Source: Terriglobales bacterium
Lineage (GTDB): Bacteria; Acidobacteriota; Terriglobia; Terriglobales; Acidobacteriaceae
DNA: 64,000 bases
Direction of reading: 5' to 3'
Assembly: GCA_035561515.1 (NCBI GenBank)
Contig: DATMXP010000007.1
Location: forward strand, 248,001 to 312,000
Below, piece after piece: positions 34,201-43,349 of this stretch. The first letter of the stretch is position 1. The number at the start of each line of letters is the position of its first letter. The translations under genes were made by a program, and so were the position numbers. The notes below the pieces were generated by a model that worked only from the letters and a program-made list of their open reading frames with translations, searched no databases and had not been told where the DNA came from.

Positions 34201-34225
34201 CCGCTACTACCAGAGATAGTAGCGG
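34201..34225. promoter_or_regulatory. Palindrome upstream of the TonB-dependent receptor
   Basis: CCGCTACTA (34201-34209) and TAGTAGCGG (34217-34225) form a perfect 9-base dyad with a 7-base centre, about 60 bases before the receptor start. Its inner CTACTA/TAGTAG core recalls the TAC/GTA-type dyads bound by BlaI/MecI proteins (from memory). It may instead be a 5' leader hairpin. Confidence 0.5.
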
Positions 34226-34252
34226 TTCTTTACAGGCCGGGGACGCCGATGC

Positions 34253-36640
34253 TTAGGGGAGATGATCGTAATAGCAAGGGCCATCGGTTGGTTGCGCCGG
34301 CGGTGCAGGCGGCGTGGCCCAGGGCTTATTTACGAAGTCGAAGAATTCTGTCATATCAATCTGTGCGGCGTCGCGTGCTGTCAGGTTCGGCAGGTTATAG
34401 CGTTTCTCAATGAATTTGAGAATGGCCGTGAAGTCGGCTGCCGTGTGCGAGACGTAGTGAGCCTTCGCATATGGCGACACGACGATGAGGGGCACACGGA
34501 ATCCAGTGACGGTGAAGTCGCCCTGAATATCGGTGGAGGCGAGGTCGATCGGCTTAATGCCATCCGGGCTGACGGTCGGTTGTAGTCCGATGTGGTCGTA
34601 CAGTCCACCGGCTTCGTCGTAGGTGAGGAAGAAGGCAGAGTCGTTCCAATACTGGCTCTGCATCAGTGCGTCGACAACGCGCTTTACGTATGCGGAGCCG
34701 GTCTGGATATTGTTGGCCGGATGCTCGTTAAGGTCGCTGGTTTCCAAGGTCACGACCTGTGGCAGCGTTCCGTTCTGGACGTCGGTGAAGTACTGATCGA
34801 TCGGGACGATGTTGTTCGGATATTTGTTCACCAGCGACGAGAACTGGTTGAAGACGGATTCCTGGAAGCTGGCGGAATATATGCGCCAGGTGATGCCGGC
34901 CTCGGACAACAGGTCGAAGATGGTCTTGTGGTCGGAAATTGGGCCGCTCCACGGATATGCATGACCCTCCGAAGTACCCGCGTACAGATAGTGGCGATTC
35001 GGATTGGTGGCCGTGGGCGCTGCGCTAAAGAATCGATCAGAGGTCCCGAATTGCGACGCCATGTAGTAGTAGTACGGCAGGTGCGTCCAGTCGTAATAAC
35101 CCATGGCGCGTAGTCCCTGCGTGTCGTAGTAGCCGCGATCGATCGCAAGCTTCGCGGCGGTGAAGACATAGCCGTCGTTCAAAGATGTTGTCGAACCGGG
35201 GTTGAACCGGTTGGCCTGTACGTGAGTCTCGTTCCATGACGGACTCACGTTTTCTGTGCACACTGATGTCATCTTGAACGCGCGCACGGTTCCTGTGTTG
35301 GCGTAATTCGGATTGGTGTTCGTAGGCAGGCCGTTAGCGTCCAGGGTGAAGCCGTCGACGTCTTGCGGCAATCCCACCATCGCCCGGTAGGGATTCAGCA
35401 TTCCGAAGTAGTTATCGAAGCTGCGGTTCTCCTGGAGCATGAAGACGATATGGTTGATCTTGACGAGATCGCCGGGGGATCCGCTGACGGTGACCGTCAC
35501 GCTCGAGGTCTGAGTGCCACCGTTGCCCGTGGCGGTGAGCGTGTAGGTGGTGGTAGTTGTCGGCGCAACGGTTACGCTTCCGGAGAGCGGGACCGCGCCG
35601 ATCCCGTTGTCGATGCTGACTTGCGTCGCGCCCGAGGTGGTCCAGCTCAGGGTTGAGCTCTGCGGGTAACTGATAGTCGTCGGGTTCGCCGAGAAGGTGA
35701 CCGTCGGCAACGAGCCTTGGACGCTGAAACTCACAGACGACTTCACGACCGCGCCGGTGCTATCCCAATACTGCACGACCATATAGTGCTGGCCGGCGGC
35801 GATGTTGAGCGTGGTGTCGATGGAGCTGACGTTCTGCTTCCACGCGAGGGTGTTGTCCACGTAGATCGCCATGGCAACGACAGGATTCGTGCTGGCCGGA
35901 GTGGCTTGTACTCGGACAGGCGATGTGACTGAGGTTCCCTGCGTCGGCGAACAGATATGGATGGATGGCGCGGTTCCGGCACTGCAGCCGCCACTGCTTG
36001 TGCCGACGCTGAAATTCAAACTCGCCTTCGTCACACGACCGAGCGAATCCCATGACTGAACGACGAGGTAATGTGGCCCGTTCGGCAGAGCGATGTTCGT
36101 GTTGACTGAGGTGACGTAGTCCTTGTACGCCAACTGGTTATCCACATAAACAGCCATGGCGACAACACCGGCGGAGTTGTTAGATCCGGCAACGACGTTG
36201 ACAGGCGACGGGACGGTGGAGCCCGCAGTCGGAGAACAGATGCGGACGGCCGGATCTCCGCTGGCGACGCACGTCGACGAACTGGTGCTTACAGTGATGT
36301 TGATGGGCGTTTTGAAAACGCGTCCACCTGAATCCCATGCCTGGACCACGACGTAATGCGATCCGGCCGACATGGTGATGGTGGTGTTGACTTCGGAAAC
36401 GTTCTGCTTCCAGGCGAGATTGTTGTCCACGTAGATCGCCATAGCGATGACGGGATACTCGCGGTCGGTGGTGCCGGCTTCAATAGTGACAGGCGAAGTG
36501 ACCGTAGCACCGTTCTTCGGATTGCACACGGTAACCGACGGACTGGTGGAACTGAGGGTGCACGAAACGGCTGCTTCGGCAGGCGAGGCGAAGGCGCAGA
36601 GAACCAGCAGACCCGAAATCCAGAGAAGCAGCCTAGACAT
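34253..36640 (-). CDS. Secreted phosphoesterase with three N-terminal beta repeats
   Basis: A 795-residue exported protein with a signal peptide (MSRLLLWISGLLVLCAFASPAEA). Three repeats of about 100 residues follow, each with VAMAIYVDN, a KQNV or KDYV, and a W-D-S motif; they are Ig-like beta domains. A further Ig-like domain (SANPTTISYPQSSTLSWTT) precedes the catalytic domain at about residue 400. That domain is a phosphoesterase/phospholipase C type with IVFMLQENRSFDNYFG and TYDEAGGLYDHI. It probably hydrolyses phospholipids or phosphate esters outside the cell. It resembles the smaller lipoprotein at 23496. Confidence 0.87.
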   Translation of the reverse strand: MSRLLLWISGLLVLCAFASPAEAAVSCTLSSTSPSVTVCNPKNGATVTSPVTIEAGTTDREYPVIAMAIYVDNNLAWKQNVSEVNTTITMSAGSHYVVVQAWDSGGRVFKTPINITVSTSSSTCVASGDPAVRICSPTAGSTVPSPVNVVAGSNNSAGVVAMAVYVDNQLAYKDYVTSVNTNIALPNGPHYLVVQSWDSLGRVTKASLNFSVGTSSGGCSAGTAPSIHICSPTQGTSVTSPVRVQATPASTNPVVAMAIYVDNTLAWKQNVSSIDTTLNIAAGQHYMVVQYWDSTGAVVKSSVSFSVQGSLPTVTFSANPTTISYPQSSTLSWTTSGATQVSIDNGIGAVPLSGSVTVAPTTTTTYTLTATGNGGTQTSSVTVTVSGSPGDLVKINHIVFMLQENRSFDNYFGMLNPYRAMVGLPQDVDGFTLDANGLPTNTNPNYANTGTVRAFKMTSVCTENVSPSWNETHVQANRFNPGSTTSLNDGYVFTAAKLAIDRGYYDTQGLRAMGYYDWTHLPYYYYMASQFGTSDRFFSAAPTATNPNRHYLYAGTSEGHAYPWSGPISDHKTIFDLLSEAGITWRIYSASFQESVFNQFSSLVNKYPNNIVPIDQYFTDVQNGTLPQVVTLETSDLNEHPANNIQTGSAYVKRVVDALMQSQYWNDSAFFLTYDEAGGLYDHIGLQPTVSPDGIKPIDLASTDIQGDFTVTGFRVPLIVVSPYAKAHYVSHTAADFTAILKFIEKRYNLPNLTARDAAQIDMTEFFDFVNKPWATPPAPPAQPTDGPCYYDHLP

Positions 36641-36745
36641 AGGAACCCGAAGCGCGCAACCACTTAGGATGTAGGAAAGCAGTTCCGGGCTGTGCTGGTT
36701 GCCGGCTTGGTGAAGAAAAATTAAGGGGTGACTGGACGGGGCTTG

Positions 36746-36821
36746 TGGTGGGCCCGCAGGGATTTGAACCCCGAACCAAAGGATTATGAGTCCTCTGCTC
36801 TAACCGTTGAGCTACGGGCCC
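36746..36821 (-). tRNA. tRNA with anticodon CAT, probably tRNA-Ile2
   Basis: A 76-base cloverleaf on the minus strand: acceptor GGGCCCG/CGGGCCC, D arm GCTC/GAGC, anticodon stem GAGGA/TCCTT with loop CTCATAA, T arm CGGGG-TTCAAAT-CCCTG and an encoded CCA. The GGTTAGAGCAG and TCATAATC context resembles tRNA-Ile2, whose C34 becomes lysidine by TilS and reads AUA. Elongator tRNA-Met is the alternative. Confidence 0.9.
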
Positions 36822-36850
36822 GTTCTGAATCTCGTATTAGTGTACCGGAA

Positions 36851-37558
36851 CTATCGCCTGCCCGATGCCTTAGCTTTTGCGCGAGCTACTGACTTCTGTG
36901 GCTTCGCCTTCGGTTTCGCTGGCGCCTGGGTAGCAGGCTTAACCGTGACTGACTTCAGACACAGCGCGAAGAGCTTCGGATAGTCGTCGAGCGAGTAGTT
37001 GGCAGGGAACTCGCGGCGACGGGCGAGAACCTGGTCGCGCATCATTCCTTCTGCCATTCCCATGATTGCCGAGCGCACGGCTTCCGGAGCGAGGCCCGGG
37101 CGAAGGGTGCCGCTGTCGGCCATCTTCTTGAGGATGTCGTCCACCATCTGCACGAAGCGCACATAGCCGGGGCTGAGGATGACCATGCGTCCCTCGCGGC
37201 GGATACGGCGTCCTTCGAGCAGGAGGAGTTCCTTCAGGTCCGGATCTTCGTGGAGCGTGTTCAAAACAACATCCAACATGGCTAGCAGCTTTTCCGGTCC
37301 GGGGATCATGGACTGCAGGGCAGCAAGCGCGGGTTCCATACTCTTCCAGCCGACATCGAGGATGGCTTCGAGCAGGCCTTCCTTGCTTCCGAAGTGCTTC
37401 ATCATCTGCGATTCGCTGGTGCCCGCAAGGCGGGCAATGGCCATTGTGCTGGTGGCCTCGTAGCCCTGGCTCGCGAACAAGCGCTTGGCGGCCGCAAGAA
37501 TGCGGTCGTGGGAAGACGTGACGGGAAGAATTGGCTCGGTGACGGTAAAGTTGCTCAT
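36851..37558 (-). CDS. TetR-family transcriptional regulator
   Basis: A 235-residue regulator. The N-terminal helix-turn-helix domain includes ILAAAKRLFASQGYEATSTMAIARLAG and SESQMMKHFGSKEGLLEAIL. The C-terminal ligand domain spans about residues 75-205. A Lys/Ala/Pro-rich tail of about 25 residues follows (PAKPKAKPQKSVARAKAKA), which could bind nucleic acid non-specifically. The ATG at 37558 begins just before the DNA-binding domain; the long upstream extension is ignored. It is divergent from the AhpD-like/hydrolase pair, which it may regulate. Confidence 0.85.
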   Translation of the reverse strand: MSNFTVTEPILPVTSSHDRILAAAKRLFASQGYEATSTMAIARLAGTSESQMMKHFGSKEGLLEAILDVGWKSMEPALAALQSMIPGPEKLLAMLDVVLNTLHEDPDLKELLLLEGRRIRREGRMVILSPGYVRFVQMVDDILKKMADSGTLRPGLAPEAVRSAIMGMAEGMMRDQVLARRREFPANYSLDDYPKLFALCLKSVTVKPATQAPAKPKAKPQKSVARAKAKASGRR

Positions 37559-37650
37559 AATTGCGGAATGATGCGCAGATTCTACACCGAATTGACAGTG
37601 GTGTGACTGCTGACCGTGATTCGAAATTCCCATTCTGGTAGGCTTCCGTT

Positions 37651-38049
37651 ATGCCGGCAGATCGCAGCGAACCCACCTACGTGCACTCGGAAGAGGAAGT
37701 CGCCGCCCGGAGCGCCATCGCGCGGCAGTTCCTGGAAACGCGTTCGCGACTGAACACGATTGTGAACGGCGCTGACAATTATCTGGTAAAGCGCTTTTAC
37801 AACATCGACCACAACACGTACCTGGAAGGCGCGATTCCGGCGAAGTACAAGGAACTCATGGGCCTGGTGGTGTCGGCTGGTTTGCGGTGCGATGACTGCA
37901 TCAACTACCACATCATCCAGTCATACAGGCTGGGTGCGAGCCGGGCTGAGCAGGAAGAATCGCTGAATGTGGCGCTGGTGGTCGGCGGAAGCATTGTGAT
38001 TCCGCATTTGCGGCGGGCATACGCGTTGCTGGCTGAGCTGTACTCCTAA
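37651..38049 (+). CDS. AhpD-like carboxymuconolactone decarboxylase-family protein
   Basis: A 132-residue protein of the CMD/AhpD fold. The redox-active motif is present with C80, C83 and H87 in RCDDCINYH, as in AhpD peroxidase partners. True muconolactone decarboxylases lack this CxxC, so a peroxide- or thiol-related function is more likely. It lies 4 bases upstream of an alpha/beta hydrolase and divergent from a TetR gene. These may form a small operon controlled by it. Confidence 0.87.
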   Translation: MPADRSEPTYVHSEEEVAARSAIARQFLETRSRLNTIVNGADNYLVKRFYNIDHNTYLEGAIPAKYKELMGLVVSAGLRCDDCINYHIIQSYRLGASRAEQEESLNVALVVGGSIVIPHLRRAYALLAELYS

Positions 38050-38052
38050 ACC

Positions 38053-38910
38053 ATGCTGAAAGAAAAGTCGTTTCAGACGGGCGCAGTCACTCTCAACTAC
38101 ATGGAAGGTCCAGACGCCGGACCTCCGCTACTGCTGCTGCACGGAATCACGCAGCGCTGGCAGGAATTCGTTCAGGTTATACCGTCGCTGACCCAGAGCT
38201 ACCACCTGTTCGCAATGGACTTCCGCGGACACGGGAGGTCGGGTCGGGCGAAAGGCGGCTACCGTGGCGAGGATTACGCCCAGGACGTAATCGAGTTCAT
38301 CGATACAGTCATCGGACAAGCGCCTCTCATCTTTGGACATTCGCTCGGCGGGATGGTGTCGCTTTATCTTTCGGCGTTGTACCCGAGCATGGTTCGCGCA
38401 CAGGCGATAGGGGACAGCATCATCTTCGGGGCCGACTTCGCAGGCACCGTACTGCCGAGCATGTTCACCCAGGTACGCGACTTCGTGAGGGCCAATTCGG
38501 ACTACGAGGTGCTGCGGCGGAAGTTGCCGGAGATGTGCCTGGAGTCGCCCGTATTCGGGAGCGTCCCAATGAAGATGTTTCCGGGCTGCGACGACGCATA
38601 TCTCTCGGCATGGGCAAAAAGCTTGTCGCAAATGGATGAGGACGTCCTGAACATGTGCCTGGATGGCCGGGCATTCAGGGGATGGGAACCAGCAGAGTTC
38701 ATCAAGAAGATTCACTGTCCCACGTTGCTGATCCAGGCCGATCCTAAGATGGCGGGACTAATGACTGACGAAGATGTCCGGCGAATCAAGGAGGCCTGCC
38801 CCGGGGTGCAGCACGCGAAATTGCTGGGCTTGGGACACTCGCTGCACATGCTTGAAGCGGCGCCGGTCGTCCGAGCACTTACGAATTTTCTTTGTACTGT
38901 GGACATGTAG
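38053..38910 (+). CDS. Alpha/beta hydrolase
   Basis: A 285-residue alpha/beta-fold hydrolase. The nucleophile elbow is FGHSLGG, the N-terminal oxyanion region is LLLLHGITQRW, and a C-terminal His lies in LGLGHSLHM. The acid is probably the Asp in IQADPKMAG. It probably hydrolyses an ester or lactone. The gene starts directly after the AhpD-like gene. The substrate cannot be read from sequence. Confidence 0.88.
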   Translation: MLKEKSFQTGAVTLNYMEGPDAGPPLLLLHGITQRWQEFVQVIPSLTQSYHLFAMDFRGHGRSGRAKGGYRGEDYAQDVIEFIDTVIGQAPLIFGHSLGGMVSLYLSALYPSMVRAQAIGDSIIFGADFAGTVLPSMFTQVRDFVRANSDYEVLRRKLPEMCLESPVFGSVPMKMFPGCDDAYLSAWAKSLSQMDEDVLNMCLDGRAFRGWEPAEFIKKIHCPTLLIQADPKMAGLMTDEDVRRIKEACPGVQHAKLLGLGHSLHMLEAAPVVRALTNFLCTVDM

Positions 38911-38970
38911 TTTTGCCGCCTTCAGCAAGTGTTTTGAATCAAACAGTTAGACCATTTAGAATGGATTCCA

Positions 38971-39543
<573 letters not shown>

Positions 39544-39561
39544 TAGCTGAATGCTTTTTGA

Positions 39562-39590
39562 CCCCGGCTGACGGCCGGGGTTTTCGTTTT
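39562..39590 (+). terminator. Intrinsic terminator after nuoB
   Basis: CCCCGGC at 39562-39568 pairs with GCCGGGG at 39574-39580, followed by TTTTCGTTTT. Confidence 0.88.
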
Positions 39591-39656
39591 GGTGCCAAAT
39601 CCAACACCTCTGCTTCGGTTCGCATCCCAAATGACGTGAAGAGGAACTCAGGTCCC

Positions 39657-40658
39657 GTGCGTCTGTTCAGACTTGCTCTGCTGTGCCTTGTCTTCGCTGC
39701 GCCGCTGTACGCAGCCCGTTTGCGACAGGTTGCGATGATTGACCTTCCCGGGCAGCCCGGGTTTAGCGCCGTCGCGATTGCCAATGGGCATCTGCTGATT
39801 GCACACTCCGGTGCGGACTCCGTCGATATCTTCAACCTGGCAAAACGCCGCGTGGTCGCGACCGTGAAGCATGTGCAGGGCGCGTCGGGCATCGCCGTCG
39901 ACGAGCAGGGCGGACGCGTTTTCCTGAGCAGTCCGGATCGTCGAAGCATTGTGACTTTGTCGACCGAGACCTGGGATGTGCAGGGCATGATGCCGGTGCA
40001 AAACGAAGTTGAGCACGTTCTATATGTGCCCGGTACGAACAGGTTGTACATGTCCAACGCACGCGATCATTCGGTGGCGTATCTGGATCTGGCGGATCAA
40101 AAGACGGTCCACAAGATGGAGGCCGGCGGCATGCCCGATCGACTGGTCTACGATCCAACGAAGAAGTTGATCTACACGACGCTGCAAGACCAACGCGCGG
40201 TTGCGGCCTATGACCTGGAACTGAAACCCGTCAGCAAATGGACGCTGAAAGCTTCGCAGCCAACCGGCCTTGTCCTGGACGCGAATGCGCGTCGTTTGTA
40301 CGTTGCTGTTAGGTATGCGGTCGTAACGCTCGATGCCGATTCGGGGACCGAACTGAGCCGTGTGGGCGCGCCCGCAGGTGTGGACACGCTGTGGCTAGAT
40401 CAAACGAGCGGAACGCTGTTCGCCACTTCAGGCGGTACCGTTTCTATTTTCAAGACGCGCAGTGGCGGACTGACCCGCGAAGCCGAACTAAACATGGACG
40501 TACGAAGTAACTCTCTGGCTTACGATCCGGAGTCGAAGCTGATCTACGTTCCCGGCGCGAGGGAAGGACGCTCGAAATTGCTCATCCTGAAACCGCTGGA
40601 AGGAAACGCCGTCGCGTTTACCAGCAGGCATGGAAAAGGCGCTGCAGAAGGGCAATAG
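39657..40658 (+). CDS. Secreted beta-propeller protein (YncE/NHL-like)
   Basis: A 333-residue exported protein with a signal peptide (MRLFRLALLCLVFAAPLYA). It has about seven repeated blade-like units with V-x-IFNLA, LDLADQK, DPTKKLIYTT and YDPESKLIYVP motifs, fitting a beta-propeller. Such proteins often bind partners or metal in the periplasm; no catalytic motif is visible. The start is GTG at 39657, preceded by AAGAGGAAC; the ATG at 39631 is followed by an early stop. It is followed by the PLP decarboxylase gene within 21 bases. Confidence 0.8.
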   Translation: MRLFRLALLCLVFAAPLYAARLRQVAMIDLPGQPGFSAVAIANGHLLIAHSGADSVDIFNLAKRRVVATVKHVQGASGIAVDEQGGRVFLSSPDRRSIVTLSTETWDVQGMMPVQNEVEHVLYVPGTNRLYMSNARDHSVAYLDLADQKTVHKMEAGGMPDRLVYDPTKKLIYTTLQDQRAVAAYDLELKPVSKWTLKASQPTGLVLDANARRLYVAVRYAVVTLDADSGTELSRVGAPAGVDTLWLDQTSGTLFATSGGTVSIFKTRSGGLTREAELNMDVRSNSLAYDPESKLIYVPGAREGRSKLLILKPLEGNAVAFTSRHGKGAAEGQ

Positions 40659-40678
40659 CAACGTCGTAAAATACCGGT

Positions 40679-42070
40679 GTGAACATCACGCCGAAAGAAT
40701 TTCAATCACTCGCTAACCGCACTACTGAGATCCTTACGCAATTTCTTCGGGAGCTCGATAGCATCCCAGCCTTCCCCAAGACCAGCGGAGAACAATCTGC
40801 ACAGATGTTCGGCGGACCAGTGCCCGAGCAGGGCATAGGCGCACAGGCGCTCGATGCCATTCCGGACGTGTTTGCTCACTCTCGTCCGCCCAGCCCAAGG
40901 TTCTTCGGATACGTACTGGGGTCGGGTGACCCGGTGGCGGCCACCGGCGATTTCATCGCATCCGTCTTGAACCAGAACGTGACCGCTTGGCGATCGGGCC
41001 CGGCCGCGATCTCAATCGAACGCACCGTGATTCGGTGGATCGCAGAAGCGATGGGCTGCGGCGGTTTCACGGGGAGCCTCACCGGAGGCGGATCGTCAGC
41101 GAACCTGATGGGTTTGGCCATGGCGCGAGAGGCCAAGATGCCTTCGAACGAGGAAGGCGCCAAACCGGCGGTGGTATATGCCTCGACGGAGGTTCACATG
41201 TCGATCCCCAAGGCTGTGGCACTGCTCGGACTCGGACGCAACCATGTCCGTTATATTCCGGTGTTGTCGGATTTCCGCATGGACGTGGATGCCCTTAAGA
41301 AAGCAGTAGAGGAAGATCGCAAGACCGGCAAGCGCGCCATCGCTGTTGTGGCTAATGGTGGAACCGTTAATGCCGGCTCTATTGACGACTTACAAGCAAT
41401 AGCTAAAGTAACACATGAGAATGGTTTGTGGTTCCACATTGATGGGGCGTATGGATTACTTGCGGCACTGGCTGCCCCGGAGAAATTCCGGGGCATAGAG
41501 CTGGCGGATTCGTTTTCTCTGGATCCTCACAAGTGGCTTTACCAGCCTCTCGACTGCGGCATGTTGTTGTATCGGGATTCCGAAATTGCCCGCAAGACGT
41601 TCGCATATTCGGGTGACTACACGAAGGTCCTCAACACTGAGCCGCTTGAGGGTTATGCCTTCTTCGAGGAGTCGATCGAGCTGTCGCGCCGATTCAGGGC
41701 GCTGAAGCTGTGGCTATCGTTGCGCTATCACGGTCTAGCGGCATTCCGGAAGGCGATCCAGAAGGACCTTGACCATGCCCAAATGCTTGCCGGACTCGTG
41801 GACGATGAACCCAGGCTGGAACGCATGGCATCGGTGACGCTTAGCGCTGTCTGCTTCCGGTGGAAAAACGCGTCGGATGATTTCAACCAAAAATTGATGA
41901 AGCGGATTGTGCACCGAGGACGGGTATTCCTGTCGAACGCGACGATCAACGGGCAGTTTGCGCTGCGGTGCTGCTTCGTCAATCACCGAACGACGGAAGC
42001 TGACGTCAGGGCGATCATCGAGGAGACGGTTGCAGCCGCCAACGATCTGTTGACGTCCGACCGCACTTGA
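40679..42070 (+). CDS. Group II PLP-dependent amino-acid decarboxylase
   Basis: A 463-residue PLP enzyme of the aromatic-L-amino-acid/glutamate decarboxylase family. The PLP Lys sits in SFSLDPHKWLYQPLDC and the conserved Asp in WFHIDGAYGLLAAL; GGGSSANLMGL binds the phosphate. Overall it looks like the aromatic amino-acid decarboxylase branch (Tyr, Trp or DOPA), but substrate choice cannot be told. The start is GTG at 40679. The stretch near 41350-41450 is locally more AT-rich. It is convergent with dinB. Confidence 0.88.
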   Translation: MNITPKEFQSLANRTTEILTQFLRELDSIPAFPKTSGEQSAQMFGGPVPEQGIGAQALDAIPDVFAHSRPPSPRFFGYVLGSGDPVAATGDFIASVLNQNVTAWRSGPAAISIERTVIRWIAEAMGCGGFTGSLTGGGSSANLMGLAMAREAKMPSNEEGAKPAVVYASTEVHMSIPKAVALLGLGRNHVRYIPVLSDFRMDVDALKKAVEEDRKTGKRAIAVVANGGTVNAGSIDDLQAIAKVTHENGLWFHIDGAYGLLAALAAPEKFRGIELADSFSLDPHKWLYQPLDCGMLLYRDSEIARKTFAYSGDYTKVLNTEPLEGYAFFEESIELSRRFRALKLWLSLRYHGLAAFRKAIQKDLDHAQMLAGLVDDEPRLERMASVTLSAVCFRWKNASDDFNQKLMKRIVHRGRVFLSNATINGQFALRCCFVNHRTTEADVRAIIEETVAAANDLLTSDRT

Positions 42071-42077
42071 GGACGGG

Positions 42078-43310
42078 TTACTTCTTTTTGTCCGGCAGCG
42101 CCTCGTGAGTCTTTTCGCGGATATGAGCTTTGAGTCCGGTTCCGAGTGATACGGCGGATTCTCCGAATTTATCTCGCAGTTTATCGGCTGCGGAAAGAGC
42201 ATCTTTCCAGCGCTTTTGGCGATCGCCATCCAGGAGGTCGAGTTGTCCGGGGTCGTTGGAGAGCGACCCGGCATGCACGCCCAACAGCCGAATCTTCTCG
42301 TTTTTCTTCCAGTTGCGGCGGAAGAGTGAGCGCACGGTCTCGAAGATCTCCGTGTCAAGCTGCGTCAGTGTACTCAGCGACTGGGCGCGGGTGATGGTTG
42401 TGAAATCGCTGTAGCGCAGCTTCAGTTGGATGGTATGCGCATGAAGCTGATGCTCGCGCAGGCGACGGCCGACCATCTCGGACAGTCGGGCGAGCGTGGA
42501 TTCGAGGACCTGGCTATCGGCGGTATCGTCGTTGAACGTGTGCTCATGACTGATGGATTTCGGGTCGGAGTCGGTCCCGATTTCTTCGTCGAACCAGCCG
42601 CCGGCATCGAGTCCATGCGACTTACCGGCCAGAGCAAGTCCCCACTTCCCAAACCGCTCTTCGAGAAAGTTCTCGTCAAGCTTGGCCAGATCACCCACTT
42701 TGCGGATCCCCAAGTCGTGCAGGTTCTTTTCCGTAACCTTGCCGACGCCGGGAATCTTCCGGACCTGTAGCGGCGCTAGAAATCGCGCTTCTTCAGTCGC
42801 GGGGATCCAGAGGACGCCATTGGGCTTGGCCTGATCGGAAGCAACTTTGGCGATCAACCGTGAGGTACCGATTCCGATGGAACAGTTGAGTCGTGTTTCG
42901 GACTTTACCTGCTGGTGCAGAGCATGCGCGGCCGCGAGCGGAGGCCCGTGAAGGCGCTCGGTGCCGGTCATCTCGAGATAGGCTTCGTCAATGGAAGCCA
43001 TCTCAACCTGTGGCGAGAACTTCTGGAGAACGCTGCGGACCTTGTGCGACTGCTCGCGGTAGCGCTCCGGATGCCCGTACACGAATACAGCGTGAGGACA
43101 CAGCTTGTGCGCGGTGCGCAGCGGCATAGCCGAGTGCACACCGAACTTGCGGGCTTCGTAGGATGCGGCCGCCACCACGCCGCGCTCGTCGGCCTTTCCG
43201 CCTACGACGACGGCTTTGCCCTTCAGCGACGGATCAAAGAGCTCTTCAACGGAAACGAAGAAGGCGTCCATGTCCACGTGGAAGACCGTACGATGGGCGG
43301 CAGTGGACAT
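42078..43310 (-). CDS. dinB: DNA polymerase IV (DinB, Y-family)
   Basis: A 410-residue translesion DNA polymerase. The palm motifs are visible: VFHVDMDAFFVSVEE with the first catalytic Asp, and SIDEAYLEMTG with the second acidic pair. The C-terminal little-finger region follows at about residue 240. A short Lys-rich C-terminus is present (EALPDKKK), but no clear beta-clamp motif was identified. It copies damaged DNA with low fidelity, usually under SOS control; I did not find a certain LexA box. It follows the peptidase M19 gene on the same strand by 40 bases. Confidence 0.95.
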   Translation of the reverse strand: MSTAAHRTVFHVDMDAFFVSVEELFDPSLKGKAVVVGGKADERGVVAAASYEARKFGVHSAMPLRTAHKLCPHAVFVYGHPERYREQSHKVRSVLQKFSPQVEMASIDEAYLEMTGTERLHGPPLAAAHALHQQVKSETRLNCSIGIGTSRLIAKVASDQAKPNGVLWIPATEEARFLAPLQVRKIPGVGKVTEKNLHDLGIRKVGDLAKLDENFLEERFGKWGLALAGKSHGLDAGGWFDEEIGTDSDPKSISHEHTFNDDTADSQVLESTLARLSEMVGRRLREHQLHAHTIQLKLRYSDFTTITRAQSLSTLTQLDTEIFETVRSLFRRNWKKNEKIRLLGVHAGSLSNDPGQLDLLDGDRQKRWKDALSAADKLRDKFGESAVSLGTGLKAHIREKTHEALPDKKK

Positions 43311-43349
43311 AGGCCAATTCTAAGGCCACACCCTGTTAAAAACTAAAAC

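Noticed and set aside
36746-36821. Reading the CAT tRNA as elongator or initiator tRNA-Met
   Set aside because: Initiator is excluded by the fully paired acceptor end. The elongator is possible, but the stem and loop context fits tRNA-Ile2 better; kept as the alternative.
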